Shown: in pieces, positions 9,250-17,535 of the stretch
Layout: each line of letters begins with the position of its first letter
Position numbering within the stretch: position 1 is the first letter of the stretch
Assembly: GCA_036745275.1 (NCBI GenBank)
Contig: DAIOGK010000013.1
Coordinates: forward strand, 1 to 64,000
Length of the DNA stretch: 64,000 bases
Direction of reading: 5' to 3'
Source: JAIUNP01 sp020161975
GTDB lineage: Bacteria > Pseudomonadota > Alphaproteobacteria > Rhizobiales > Beijerinckiaceae
Notes under the pieces: generated by a model
The model's input: the letters and a program-made list of their open reading frames with translations, nothing else
Databases searched by the model: none
Told to the model about the DNA's origin: nothing
Translations under genes and position numbers: made by a program

Positions 9250-10056
9250 GTGCCCGAACGCCGCAATGGCGCCCAGGCTGTCGAACGTGCTTTGCGCCTC
9301 CTCCTTCACCTGGCCGCCCATGACGGTTCAGGACAGCGCCTGACGGACCTCGCTGTCGAAAATGCGCTGGATGCAGCGACCGCGCGGCGCCTGCTCTCGA
9401 CCCTGGGGCGTTACGGATTTGTCGAGCAGGACCCGTTCACCCGCCGCTACTATCTCGGACTTGAGTTCTTCACGCTGGCTGCCGCCGCTTCGAACCGACG
9501 CAATGTCGGGACGACCGCCCGGGCGGTGGTCGAGCGTCTGGCCGCGACGACGGGCGCGGATGCCGCGTTCTTTCTTCGGTCCGGGCAGGAACTCGTCTGC
9601 ATGGACATCGCCCGCGGCGAGGCAGGTTATGCAGATGAGGGGTTCGAGATTGGACTGCGCCGGACGATCGGCCAGGGAGGATTCGGGCTTGCAATTCTGG
9701 CTGCCCTGCCCGAAGCGGAGGCTGAGGATATTGCACTTGCCACATTGATCCGCACGGCCGTCTCGCCGGAGTTGGCGGCCCGTCAATTGTTCAAGGATAT
9801 CGACCGGGTCCGCCTCCAGGGCTACGCACTTGCCCGCAATCCCCTGAACGGGCGGAGCGAACTGGCAGTCGTTGTGCTCGGGCGGGACGGGCGTCCTGAA
9901 GGCGCGCTCGGGCTCGGCTTTCCGGAAGGACCCGATGCGCCAGATCTCCCTGATCTGGTCCGTGGCCTTGTTGCTCAGCACCAGGTTATGGAACAGATGG
10001 TCCGGCAGTTCGGGCGCGGCGCTATTTCATATTGTGGAACCCGCCGGCGAACTTAA
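9250..10056 (+). CDS. IclR family transcriptional regulator (first of the island)
   Basis: A regulator with an N-terminal winged helix-turn-helix (about residues 5-65; GAQAVERALRLLLHLA is the typical IclR opening) and a C-terminal GAF-like effector domain. GTG codons at 9199 and 9250 are both possible starts; 9250 is chosen because it puts the winged helix right at the N-terminus and has slightly better purine context, but neither has a strong ribosome binding site. It lies downstream of and convergent to the nitrilase operon. The distal linkage leaves its target open: the catabolic operon next door is likely, but the other IclR at 18.4 kb is better placed. Confidence 0.85.
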   Translation: MPERRNGAQAVERALRLLLHLAAHDGSGQRLTDLAVENALDAATARRLLSTLGRYGFVEQDPFTRRYYLGLEFFTLAAAASNRRNVGTTARAVVERLAATTGADAAFFLRSGQELVCMDIARGEAGYADEGFEIGLRRTIGQGGFGLAILAALPEAEAEDIALATLIRTAVSPELAARQLFKDIDRVRLQGYALARNPLNGRSELAVVVLGRDGRPEGALGLGFPEGPDAPDLPDLVRGLVAQHQVMEQMVRQFGRGAISYCGTRRRT

Positions 10057-10418
10057 CCGAGCTCGCTACCTGACGTTGCTGTTACGCAATCATGCAGCCA
10101 TTCTTGTGCAAATGAAATGCACCGACGGTGGTAAACATGGTAATGCAAGGTGGCGAAGGTATTGGCGACAAGGAAACGGGAAGGGGCGCGACTGGCTATG
10201 CCGGCGCTATCCCCGAAAACCTCGACAAGCGGCAGTTGCGACCATCCTTTTACCGCATCGCCTCCGTAGAGCCTGCGACGGCCATGATGGAGGCCGAGGT
10301 AGCGATCCGGCTGTTCGGAGCCAGGGAAATCGGCATGAGTGTTCGCCACGATGCAGCCTGCGTCCTGGGCGTCCAGCAGGTCTGCCGACGGCTCTGCATA
10401 CCGCTGGTGAAATCGGGC
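10057..10418. other. 362-base gap between convergent genes, no recognised gene
   Basis: No protein family is recognisable in any frame. The one noteworthy feature is that on the minus strand the frame of the nitrilase gene stays open for about 120 codons beyond its stop at 10419-10421, down to 10053, with an internal GTG at 10349. The upstream half of that frame (about 10300-10418) has coding-like third positions; the part nearest 10057-10160 is relatively AT-rich and not coding-like. It could be a decayed gene or chance openness in high-GC DNA. No terminator was seen. Confidence 0.4.
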
Positions 10419-11252
10419 TCAGGCGTTGATCCGAACACCGACGGCCTTGTGCTCGGCCACTGGAATCTGGGCCCGAACCCGGGCAACCTGCCCGATGTCG
10501 AGCCGGGTGGAGACGTGTCCGACACCATTCGACGCCTTTGCAATCACCTGACCCCAGGGGTCCACAACCATTGAGTTGCCATAGGTGTGCCGGCGTTCGT
10601 TGCCGTACTGAAAGGCCCCGGTCATGCCGCACGCGAGAAAGAACGTCTGCGTCTCGATGGCCCGCGCCCGGCACAGCACCTCCCAATGGTCCATGCCGGT
10701 CTGGAGCGTGAAGGCGGCTGGCAGGGCGATCACCTGCGCACCGCGCTGCACGAGCGCCTGAAAAAGCTCCGGAAAGCGGATATCATAGCAGATCGCGCAG
10801 CCGACAGTTACGCCCTCGCAATCATAGGTCACGATGGCCTCGCCGGGGCGGAAGGAAGCAGACTCGCGGTAGCTTGCGCCGTCCGGACTTGTGATGTCGA
10901 AGAGGTGGATCTTGTGGTAGCGCGTCACCTCCTCACCCTCGCGATTGAAGACAACAGTCGTGTTGTAGCTGCGCTCCTCACCCGGTATGCGGGTGCGGAA
11001 ACTGCCCGCGTGGAGCCAGACCCGATTCTGCCGGGCGATGCTGCGGCACATTTCATAGGATGGTCCACCCCGTTCAGCCTCGAAGGCCTGTTCGCGGTCA
11101 ACGCCCGGTGAACCCATCCAGTCGAACACCTCGGGCAGCATGACGAAATCCGGCGCATCAAGCGCGATGGCCCGTTCGATCAGCATCTTCGCATCGGCAA
11201 GGTTCGCAGCCTTGTCGGCGCCGGGATTGGACTGGATGAGCGAGACTTTCAT
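10419..11252 (-). CDS. Carbon-nitrogen hydrolase (nitrilase superfamily, Nit1/Nit2-like amidase)
   Basis: A 277-residue member of the nitrilase superfamily. The catalytic triad is complete: E41 in LPEV, K114 in YHKIHLFD and C155 in AICYDIRFPE. The last context is typical of the Nit1/Nit2 branch (omega-amidase or deaminated glutathione amidase) rather than true nitrilases. The start at 11252 has a good GGAAG ribosome site; the longer open frame to 11405 would read through the intergenic inverted repeat. It is the last gene of a minus-strand run NIPSNAP-SDR-SDR-nitrilase. Its role there may be hydrolysis of an amide pathway intermediate, which is an inference. Confidence 0.88.
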   Translation of the reverse strand: MKVSLIQSNPGADKAANLADAKMLIERAIALDAPDFVMLPEVFDWMGSPGVDREQAFEAERGGPSYEMCRSIARQNRVWLHAGSFRTRIPGEERSYNTTVVFNREGEEVTRYHKIHLFDITSPDGASYRESASFRPGEAIVTYDCEGVTVGCAICYDIRFPELFQALVQRGAQVIALPAAFTLQTGMDHWEVLCRARAIETQTFFLACGMTGAFQYGNERRHTYGNSMVVDPWGQVIAKASNGVGHVSTRLDIGQVARVRAQIPVAEHKAVGVRINA

Positions 11253-11268
11253 GGGACTTCCGGAGCTT

Positions 11269-11289
11269 GGTAGGATGCGGCATCCTACC
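11269..11289. repeat. Perfect 21-bp palindrome upstream of the nitrilase gene
   Basis: Ten-base arms GGTAGGATGC and GCATCCTACC flank a single base. The element lies 17 bases upstream of the nitrilase start, in the 61-base gap after the SDR stop. It could be an operator giving the last gene of the operon its own control. In RNA it would form a 9-bp stem with a 3-base loop, which could act as an intercistronic processing or stability element. No T-run follows, so it is not a classical terminator. Confidence 0.5.
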
Positions 11290-11313
11290 CCGTGCCCGGC
11301 CCCTGTCCACCCG

Positions 11314-12072
11314 CTATTGTGCGGAATAACCGCCGTCGATGATGTGATAGGCACCTGTGACGAACGAGGCTCTGTCCGACAGGAGAAAGGCGACCTGTTC
11401 GGCAATCTCGGCCGTCGTCGCCATGCGTTTGACCGGGTGCTTCTCCCGGTAGGCGCGCACGATGTCCTCGCCGCGCTCCATCACGAAGGGCGTTTCCACA
11501 TAACCGGGACCAACCGCATTGATGCGGATATTGGCGGTCGCATTTTCCAGCGCGGCGACACGCGTCAGCCCGACGACGCCGTGTTTGGCGGCGGCATAGG
11601 GTCCGGTGAGCGGAATGCCGAGCCCGCCGGCGATCGAGGCGATGTTGACAATACTGCCGCCGCCGCGCCGCTTCATGGCCGGCAACTCGGTGCGCAGTGC
11701 ATAAAATACGGCTGTCAGGTCGATGTCGATCACCGCCTTCCAGGCCTCGATGGGATAATCTTCGAGGGGCACACGAGGCCCCGGAATGGCGGCGTTGTTG
11801 ACGGCAAGATCGAGACCGCCGAAATCGGCTTCGATGCGGGAAACGGCGCGCGCCAGCGCCGCATGATCGCCGACATCAACGGTAAGTGGCAGGGCTGTGC
11901 CGCCCATCGCGGCGATTTTAGCCGCAGCCCGGTCGGCAGCGTCAGTGGAAATGTCGCCAATGGCAACGCGGGCGCCGAGCGAGGCCAGCAGTTCGGCCGT
12001 TGCCAGTCCGATTCCCGACCCGGCCCCGGAGATGAAGGCGACCTTGCCGGCGAATTCACGATTGCGGTCCAT
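11314..12072 (-). CDS. Short-chain dehydrogenase/reductase (SDR), second of pair
   Basis: A 252-residue classical SDR. The cofactor motif GAGSGIG is at residues 17-23, NNAA at 92-95, and the catalytic S146, Y159 and K163 are all in place. An acidic residue (D40) after the second beta strand favours NAD(H). The start at 12072 is chosen over 12093 because a GAGGG ribosome site precedes it and it does not overlap the upstream SDR. Probably oxidises a secondary alcohol on a cyclic intermediate, from its position next to two ring-desaturase-like flavoproteins. Confidence 0.88.
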   Translation of the reverse strand: MDRNREFAGKVAFISGAGSGIGLATAELLASLGARVAIGDISTDAADRAAAKIAAMGGTALPLTVDVGDHAALARAVSRIEADFGGLDLAVNNAAIPGPRVPLEDYPIEAWKAVIDIDLTAVFYALRTELPAMKRRGGGSIVNIASIAGGLGIPLTGPYAAAKHGVVGLTRVAALENATANIRINAVGPGYVETPFVMERGEDIVRAYREKHPVKRMATTAEIAEQVAFLLSDRASFVTGAYHIIDGGYSAQ

Positions 12073-12079
12073 CAATCCC

Positions 12080-12886
12080 TCACGTCTTGTCAAAGCCGGG
12101 GCGCGGGATCAGTCCCATCAGCATCCGGGAATAGCCACCATCGACGAGGATCTCTTCGCCAGTGATATAGGCCGCGCGGTCGGACGCAAGGAAAAGCGCG
12201 GCATCCGCCATGTCCGGCGGCTGGCCGATCCGGGCAGCGGGGATGACGGCACGGCGACGCTCGCGAACGCCGGGCGTGTCATAGAAGCCCTTGCTCATCG
12301 GCGTTTCCACCATACCGGGACTGACGACATTCGAGCGAATACCGTCGCAGCCCCACTCCATGGCGATCTGCCGCGACAGCATCAGGATACCGGCCTTGGA
12401 AACGCTGTAGGCGCCGCTCAGCGGCTGCGGATGGCTGCCGGAAATCGAGGCGATATGCACCATCGCGCCGCCTCGTCCGCGCATCTGGCGCGCGAACGTC
12501 TGCGAGGTGAGAAAATAGCCGGTGAGATTGACGGCGATCAGCGCGTTCCATTCACTGAGGGTCAGTTCGTCAAGCGGGCCGGGGCGCAGCAGCGCGGCAT
12601 TGTTGACCAGTATGTCGGCGGAGCCTGCGGTGTGCGCGCTTTCATCCGCAGCCGCCTTTACGGAAGCAGGGTCAGAAACATCGCAGGCAAGCGCCAGGGC
12701 GTGCACTCCGGTTTGGGATTGCACGGAAGCGGCAACGTCCTGTGCAGCCGCCAGATTATAGTCGAGCAGCACAGGCTTTGCGCCGGATTGCGCAAAGGCC
12801 CCCGCCAGCGCTCGGCCCAGTCCGCCGCCGGCCCCGGTGATGACAGCGACCTTGCCGCCCAGGCCGAGCCAGTCGGTGCCCGTCAC
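12080..12886 (-). CDS. Short-chain dehydrogenase/reductase (SDR), first of pair
   Basis: A 268-residue classical SDR: GAGGGLG at residues 18-24, NNAA at 95-98, catalytic S147, Y160 and K164. D42 after beta-2 favours NAD(H). It overlaps the upstream NIPSNAP gene by 4 bases (start within stop), which indicates translational coupling, and ends 7 bases before the second SDR. The two SDRs are clearly different enzymes (low similarity outside motifs), so they probably act on different intermediates or stereoisomers. Substrate not determined. Confidence 0.88.
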   Translation of the reverse strand: MTGTDWLGLGGKVAVITGAGGGLGRALAGAFAQSGAKPVLLDYNLAAAQDVAASVQSQTGVHALALACDVSDPASVKAAADESAHTAGSADILVNNAALLRPGPLDELTLSEWNALIAVNLTGYFLTSQTFARQMRGRGGAMVHIASISGSHPQPLSGAYSVSKAGILMLSRQIAMEWGCDGIRSNVVSPGMVETPMSKGFYDTPGVRERRRAVIPAARIGQPPDMADAALFLASDRAAYITGEEILVDGGYSRMLMGLIPRPGFDKT

Positions 12887-13257
12887 AGGCCGGCTCCCGT
12901 GGCAATTGGTGCGCCTGATGCGATGAGTGCGGCCGTCAGCGGCATCTCGACCCGGCGGATCAGCCGGTTTTCCTGGGCCGTGATCAGGTCTGCTGAAGCG
13001 GCAAGATAGGCCGGCCAGTCAGGATCACGGTCGCGTGCTGCGTGGCAGCGCTCAAAGGCACCCATGTCGTCAAAGCCCCAGAGATGCACAAGCTGGTTCA
13101 ATTCTCCAACCGCACTCACATACATTCCGAGCGGCAAGCCGAGGTACTTGACCTGAACGGGCATCGCCAGCCGGTCGAACACGTCGATGAAGGCACCCAT
13201 CTTGCGTAGGCGGATGGTGTAGACGCGCAGGTCAACCAGGGGCTTGTCAAACATCAT
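12883..13257 (-). CDS. NIPSNAP family protein (single domain)
   Basis: A 124-residue protein of the NIPSNAP family, small dimeric alpha-beta barrel proteins with no generally established enzymatic role; bacterial members are often found in catabolic operons. The opening VDLRVYTIRLRKMGAFI and the later YVSAVGELNQLVHLWGFDD are characteristic. The start at 13257 is placed by an AGGAAA ribosome site; the longer frame to 13332 would run into the operator region. It is the first gene of the minus-strand operon, divergent from the flavoprotein operon that carries a second, double-domain NIPSNAP. Confidence 0.82.
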   Translation of the reverse strand: MMFDKPLVDLRVYTIRLRKMGAFIDVFDRLAMPVQVKYLGLPLGMYVSAVGELNQLVHLWGFDDMGAFERCHAARDRDPDWPAYLAASADLITAQENRLIRRVEMPLTAALIASGAPIATGAGL

Positions 13258-13338
13258 GCTGAGTTTCCTGCGTCCGAGCGGCGAAGGTCCGACCGCGCCG
13301 GACAGTCTGCGCGCCAATCTTCGCAATGTCAATTAAAC

Positions 13339-13373
13339 TGGAATATAATTCCAAAATAAAAATATATTTGGAA
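13339..13373. promoter_or_regulatory. Overlapping TGGAA inverted repeats, candidate IclR operator
   Basis: TGGAATATAATTCCA (13339-13353) is a perfect 6-bp inverted repeat around ATA. Its outer TGGAA/TTCCA have the same 15-bp spacing as the E. coli IclR operator consensus TGGAAATNATTTCCA. A second repeat shares its right half: TTCCAAA and TTTGGAA separated by 11 bases (13349-13373). Three half-sites in a row would suit a tetrameric IclR regulator. The element lies in an unusually AT-rich stretch between the divergent NIPSNAP-SDR-SDR-nitrilase and flavoprotein operons, so binding here could control both. Confidence 0.65.
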
Positions 13374-13450
13374 ATCAATGATGGCCATGCTAGCCGAATG
13401 GCTGGCGGTCTTGGCGCGCGAGTGAAAATGGTCAACCGGAGGACAGGCAG

Positions 13451-15178
13451 GTGATCCGCAGTCTTGGCGATATCGCCGATGGCGCGACCTATGACATCAT
13501 CGTGCTGGGAGCGGGCGCAGCAGGCATGGCCGCAGCCCTCTTTGCCGCCATTGAAGGCCAGAAGGTTCTGCTGATCGAGCGGACGGAATATGTCGGCGGG
13601 ACCTCCGCGCTGTCGGGCGCGACAACCTGGGCGCCGAATACGCGGCATTCGCCGAAGGTGCTGGAGAGCGACAGCATCGAGACCGTGGCGGGGTTTCTCG
13701 ATGCGGCAGTGGGCAATCATTCCAGCGCCGCGATGCGCATGGCATTTCTGCAAAGTGCGCCCGATGCCATTCACACGCTGGAGGACAACAGCGAAGTCAA
13801 ATTCCGCCCCTATGCCACCCATCCCGATTACGAACAGCAACATGCCGGCGCGACCATGCGCGGGCGGGCGCTGGAGCCGCTGCCTTTCGACGGGCGGAGC
13901 CTGGGCAATGCACTCGATCTGATCCGCCCGCCAATTCCCGAGTTCACGATCTTCGGCGGCATGATGGTGGACCGCACCGACATCGGTCATCTGCTCAAGC
14001 TGAAGCAAAGTCTGGCCTCTTTCCTCCACGCCAGCCGGATCCTGGCCAACTACGGTCGGGATCGGCTGTTCGGGCGCAAGCGGGGCTCGCGTCTTGTCAT
14101 GGGCAATGCCCTGATCGGGCGTTTCCTAAAGTCGCTGCTGGATCGTGGCGCCGATATCGTGACCGGGACCAGCATCACTGAGCTACTGACCGGTTCTTCT
14201 GGTGTCACCGGTGTCGTGGCCGAGGCGGAGGGCGTTACCCGTCGCCTGGTTGCCATGAAAGGCGTTGTGCTGGCAGCGGGAGGGTTCGGGCGTAACCTCA
14301 AGCGCCGGGGCGAAATGCTGCACTCCCCGACCCCGGAGTTCAGCCCTGCGGCCCCCGGCCATACCGGCGCGGCGCAGGACCTGGCGCTGGGCCTTGGCGC
14401 GGCCTATGGTACGGGCGGGGCGGACAATGCCTTCTGGGCGCCCGTCTCGGTGCGGAAGCGGGCCGACGGCAGCACGGCGGTCTTCCCGCATTTCGTTATG
14501 GATCGCTCGAAGCCGGGCACCTTCTGCGTGAACCAGAAGGGCGAGCGCTTCGTCAATGAATCGACCTCCTATCACAATTTCGGGCGCGCCATGTTTGCGG
14601 CCCATGCCGAGACGCCGACCATTCCCTGCTTCATCATCTGCGATGCGCCGGCGCTTCTGAAATACGGCCTTGGCATGGTGCGCATGGGAACGCATGATCT
14701 CAAGCCCTTCCTGGCCGATGGCTATCTGACCGAGGGCGCCAGTCTGGAGGATCTTGCCCACAAGCTCGGAATGGACCCCGCGACTCTGATCGAAACCGGC
14801 TCCCGCATGAACCGCTTCGCCGAGACGGGTGTCGACGCGGATTTCGGACGTGGCACAACGCCCTATCACCGCGTCAACGGCGATGCTTCGGCGGGCTTGC
14901 CGAACCCGACGCTCGGGCCAGTCAGGACCGGGCCATTCTATGCCGTCCGGCTCTATCCCGGCGACATCGGCGCCTCGACCGGCCTTGCCATCGACACCGA
15001 GGCCCGCGTTCTGGACGCAGGGAATAAGCCCATCGGCGGTCTTTATGCTGTCGGCGCCGAAGCGCAATCGATCATGGGCGGCACCTATCCCGGGCCGGGC
15101 ATCACCATCGGACCAGGCATCACTTTCGCCTACCGCGCCATCCGCAATGCGCTTCATGGCGGGGCAGCCGGTGTCTGA
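13451..15178 (+). CDS. FAD-dependent desaturase, 3-ketosteroid-delta1-dehydrogenase-like (first of pair)
   Basis: A 575-residue flavoprotein of the FAD_binding_2 group. The N-terminal GAGAAG dinucleotide motif is at residues 20-25, followed by ERTEYVGGTSALSGA. Near the C-terminus are Y497 in PFYAVRLYPGDIG and GGTYPGPGITIGP, which correspond to the active-site tyrosine and FAD-contact regions of 3-oxosteroid-1-dehydrogenase. Such enzymes abstract hydride next to a ring ketone and make a C=C bond. The start is GTG behind a strong GGAGGA site. It overlaps the second desaturase by 23 bases. No steroid genes are nearby, so a smaller cyclic ketone is more likely; that is an inference. Confidence 0.85.
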   Translation: MIRSLGDIADGATYDIIVLGAGAAGMAAALFAAIEGQKVLLIERTEYVGGTSALSGATTWAPNTRHSPKVLESDSIETVAGFLDAAVGNHSSAAMRMAFLQSAPDAIHTLEDNSEVKFRPYATHPDYEQQHAGATMRGRALEPLPFDGRSLGNALDLIRPPIPEFTIFGGMMVDRTDIGHLLKLKQSLASFLHASRILANYGRDRLFGRKRGSRLVMGNALIGRFLKSLLDRGADIVTGTSITELLTGSSGVTGVVAEAEGVTRRLVAMKGVVLAAGGFGRNLKRRGEMLHSPTPEFSPAAPGHTGAAQDLALGLGAAYGTGGADNAFWAPVSVRKRADGSTAVFPHFVMDRSKPGTFCVNQKGERFVNESTSYHNFGRAMFAAHAETPTIPCFIICDAPALLKYGLGMVRMGTHDLKPFLADGYLTEGASLEDLAHKLGMDPATLIETGSRMNRFAETGVDADFGRGTTPYHRVNGDASAGLPNPTLGPVRTGPFYAVRLYPGDIGASTGLAIDTEARVLDAGNKPIGGLYAVGAEAQSIMGGTYPGPGITIGPGITFAYRAIRNALHGGAAGV

Positions 15179-16892
15179 AGCGGCCGCCGCGCGCGTCTGC
15201 GACCTCGTTGTCGTTGGCTCCGGCGCATCGGGGCTTGCGGCGGCAGTGACGGCGGCCTTTCTCGGCCTCGATGTGATCGTGCTTGAAAAGCACCATCAGT
15301 TTGGCGGCACCAGCGCCTGGTCGGGCGGCTGGCTCTGGGTGCCGCGCAATCCACTCGCGGTTGCCGCCGGCATTGCTGAAGACATCGAGGCGCCGCGAGC
15401 CTACCTTCGGTCTGAGCTCGGGAGCGCCTATGACGAAGCGCGCGTCACGCGGTTTCTGGAACAGGCGCCGCGCATGATTGCGTTTTTCCGTCAGCACACC
15501 AGCCTCGATTTTGTCGATGGCAATGTCATTCCCGATTTCCATGACAAGTCGGAGGGTGCCGGGCGCGGAGGCCGTTCGGTCTGCGCCGCGCCGTACGACG
15601 GGCGCAACCTGGGCCGCCGCATCCGTGATCTGCGCCGACCGCTCGAAGAAATCTCGCCCTGGGGCATGGGCATTGCCTCTGGCGCCGACCTCGGGAACTT
15701 CATCAACGCCTTCCGCGATTTTGGTGCCTTCCGCCACGTTGCCCGGCGCACTCTGCGCCATTGGGCCGATCTGTTGCGCCATGGCCGGGGAATGCATCTC
15801 GTGGGTGGCAACGCGCTCATCGCAAGGCTGCTGAAATCGGCGGATGACCTCGGGGTTAAACTCGTGGCGGATTCACCGGTTATCGATCTTGCGATGACTG
15901 GACGGCGCGTGACCGGGGTTGTTGCACGCATTGCCGGAGAGACCGTCCACATCGCGGCGCGGCGCGGCGTCATGCTCGCAGCCGGCGGCTTTCCGCATGA
16001 TCTGGCGCGCAAGGCCGAGTTGTTCCCACATGCACCGACCGGGGCCGAGCATCATTCTGCCGCGCCGCAAGAAAACACCGGCGACGGGATCCGGCTCGGC
16101 GAGCGGGCAGGGGGGCATGTTCGCCGCGATCTGTCCGATGCCGGGGCCTGGGCACCCGTTTCGCTGGTGCCCCGCAAGGGTGGCTCGACCGGGCGCTTTC
16201 CCCATCTCATGGAACGCGCCAAGCCTGGCCTCATCATGGTCCGTCGCGATGGTCGGCGATTTGCCAATGAGGCCAATTCCTACCACGACGTAATGAAAGC
16301 GCTCTTCGGAGCAACGCCCGCGGGTGAACCGATGGAGGCCTGGCTGATCTGCGACCATGCCTTCCAGCGCCGCTACGGGCTGGGCCGTGCGCGGCCTCGC
16401 CCCTTCCCGCTACGTCCGTGGCTTGCGAACGACTACCTGAAGCGCGGCAAGACGATCGGCGCGCTGGCGGCGGCCTGCGGCATCGACCGGGCTGGGCTTG
16501 AGGCCACCATCGCTGCTTTCAACGGTCCGGCAACTCGTGGCGAGGACCCCGCGTTCAGCCGGGGGACAAGCGCCTACAACCGCATTCAGGGTGATGCCCG
16601 GCACGGGCCAAACCCCTGCGTCGCCCCACTCGACCGCGCACCGTTCTATGCCGTGAAAATCATACCCGGCAGTCTCGGCACGTTTGCCGGCCTGAGCACC
16701 GACCCGGAGGCCCGCGTCCTTGACGCGGAGGGCGCTGCCACTGATGGCCTTTTCGCCGTTGGCAATGACATGGCGAGTATGATGGGCGGGCGCTATCCGG
16801 CGGGCGGCATCACGCTGGGCCCGGCCATGACCTTCGCCTATGTCGCAGCCCATGTCGCGGCAGGCGTTCCACTTGATCGTAACAGCCCCTGA
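15156..16892 (+). CDS. FAD-dependent desaturase, 3-ketosteroid-delta1-dehydrogenase-like (second of pair)
   Basis: A 578-residue paralogue of the preceding gene, with the same FAD_binding_2 plan: GSGASG near residue 24, EKHHQFGGTSAWSGG, Y498 in PFYAVKIIPGSLGT and GGRYPAGGITLGP. It is diverged enough to suggest a different step or substrate rather than a recent duplicate. The ATG at 15156 lies inside the upstream gene; a GTG at 15171 is an alternative. The overlap implies translational coupling and matched amounts of both enzymes. Two successive desaturations of a cyclic ketone would drive aromatisation, a possibility rather than a demonstrated function. Confidence 0.85.
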   Translation: MAGQPVSEAAAARVCDLVVVGSGASGLAAAVTAAFLGLDVIVLEKHHQFGGTSAWSGGWLWVPRNPLAVAAGIAEDIEAPRAYLRSELGSAYDEARVTRFLEQAPRMIAFFRQHTSLDFVDGNVIPDFHDKSEGAGRGGRSVCAAPYDGRNLGRRIRDLRRPLEEISPWGMGIASGADLGNFINAFRDFGAFRHVARRTLRHWADLLRHGRGMHLVGGNALIARLLKSADDLGVKLVADSPVIDLAMTGRRVTGVVARIAGETVHIAARRGVMLAAGGFPHDLARKAELFPHAPTGAEHHSAAPQENTGDGIRLGERAGGHVRRDLSDAGAWAPVSLVPRKGGSTGRFPHLMERAKPGLIMVRRDGRRFANEANSYHDVMKALFGATPAGEPMEAWLICDHAFQRRYGLGRARPRPFPLRPWLANDYLKRGKTIGALAAACGIDRAGLEATIAAFNGPATRGEDPAFSRGTSAYNRIQGDARHGPNPCVAPLDRAPFYAVKIIPGSLGTFAGLSTDPEARVLDAEGAATDGLFAVGNDMASMMGGRYPAGGITLGPAMTFAYVAAHVAAGVPLDRNSP

Positions 16893-16906
16893 AACCCGGA
16901 GCCGCC

Positions 16907-17521
16907 ATGCGTTATGAAATTGCCACTCTGTCCATAAAGTTCGGTACGCTCGGAGCCGTTGTCGCCGGCATCGATGCTTTCGTGAAAGAGACAGATGCCC
17001 GCGGCCAGCTGCTCGGCTGCTGGTCCAGCGAAATCGGCGAACTGAACCGGGTGGTGCTGCTGCGCGGCTTTGCCGATGAGCGCGAACTCGGCGAGGAGCG
17101 GATGCGCGTCCTGTCCACGACGAACCCGTTCAACGCAGGCGAGGCGATTCTCGACATGCGGTTCGACAGCTATCTTCCCTTTCCATTCCTGCCTCCGATT
17201 ACGCCCGGCAAGTTCGGCAACGTCTACGAATTGCGCACCTACAAGCTGAAACATGGCGGCGTTCCCCACACCATCGCGGCCTGGGAAAACGCCATGCCGG
17301 AGCGTGGCAAGATCTCGCCACTCACGATCGCGATGGTCGCCCTCGATGGCGCGCCGCGATTCACACATATCTGGCCCTTCGCGAGCCTGGATGCCCGCGC
17401 GGCGGCCCGCGCTGAATCGGTCGCCAAAGGCGTCTGGCCGCCGAAGGGGGGGCCGGCCTGGCTGACAGGCGAAATGCATTCGACGATCCTGTTGCCCACG
17501 GCGATTTCGCCGCTGGCCTGA
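16907..17521 (+). CDS. NIPSNAP family protein (two-domain)
   Basis: A 204-residue protein with two NIPSNAP-like alpha-beta repeats: residues about 1-100 (YEIATLSIKFGTLGAVV and later GELNRVVLLRGFADE) and about 105-200 (VYELRTYKLKHGGVPHTI). It starts 14 bases after the second desaturase behind a CGGAG site and is followed 14 bases later by the TIM-barrel gene, so it is in the same operon. The pairing with a single-domain NIPSNAP on the divergent operon suggests that both belong to one pathway. No catalytic residues can be assigned. Confidence 0.82.
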   Translation: MRYEIATLSIKFGTLGAVVAGIDAFVKETDARGQLLGCWSSEIGELNRVVLLRGFADERELGEERMRVLSTTNPFNAGEAILDMRFDSYLPFPFLPPITPGKFGNVYELRTYKLKHGGVPHTIAAWENAMPERGKISPLTIAMVALDGAPRFTHIWPFASLDARAAARAESVAKGVWPPKGGPAWLTGEMHSTILLPTAISPLA

Positions 17522-17535
17522 ACCGGGAGCAGACA

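Noticed and set aside
10128..10574. Plus-strand open frame between the first IclR and the nitrilase
   Set aside because: A third of it is antisense to the nitrilase C-terminus; no ribosome site and no recognisable family.
13451..16892. Recent tandem duplication of the two flavoproteins
   Set aside because: They share motifs but differ throughout the rest, so they are old paralogues or independent recruits, not a fresh duplication.
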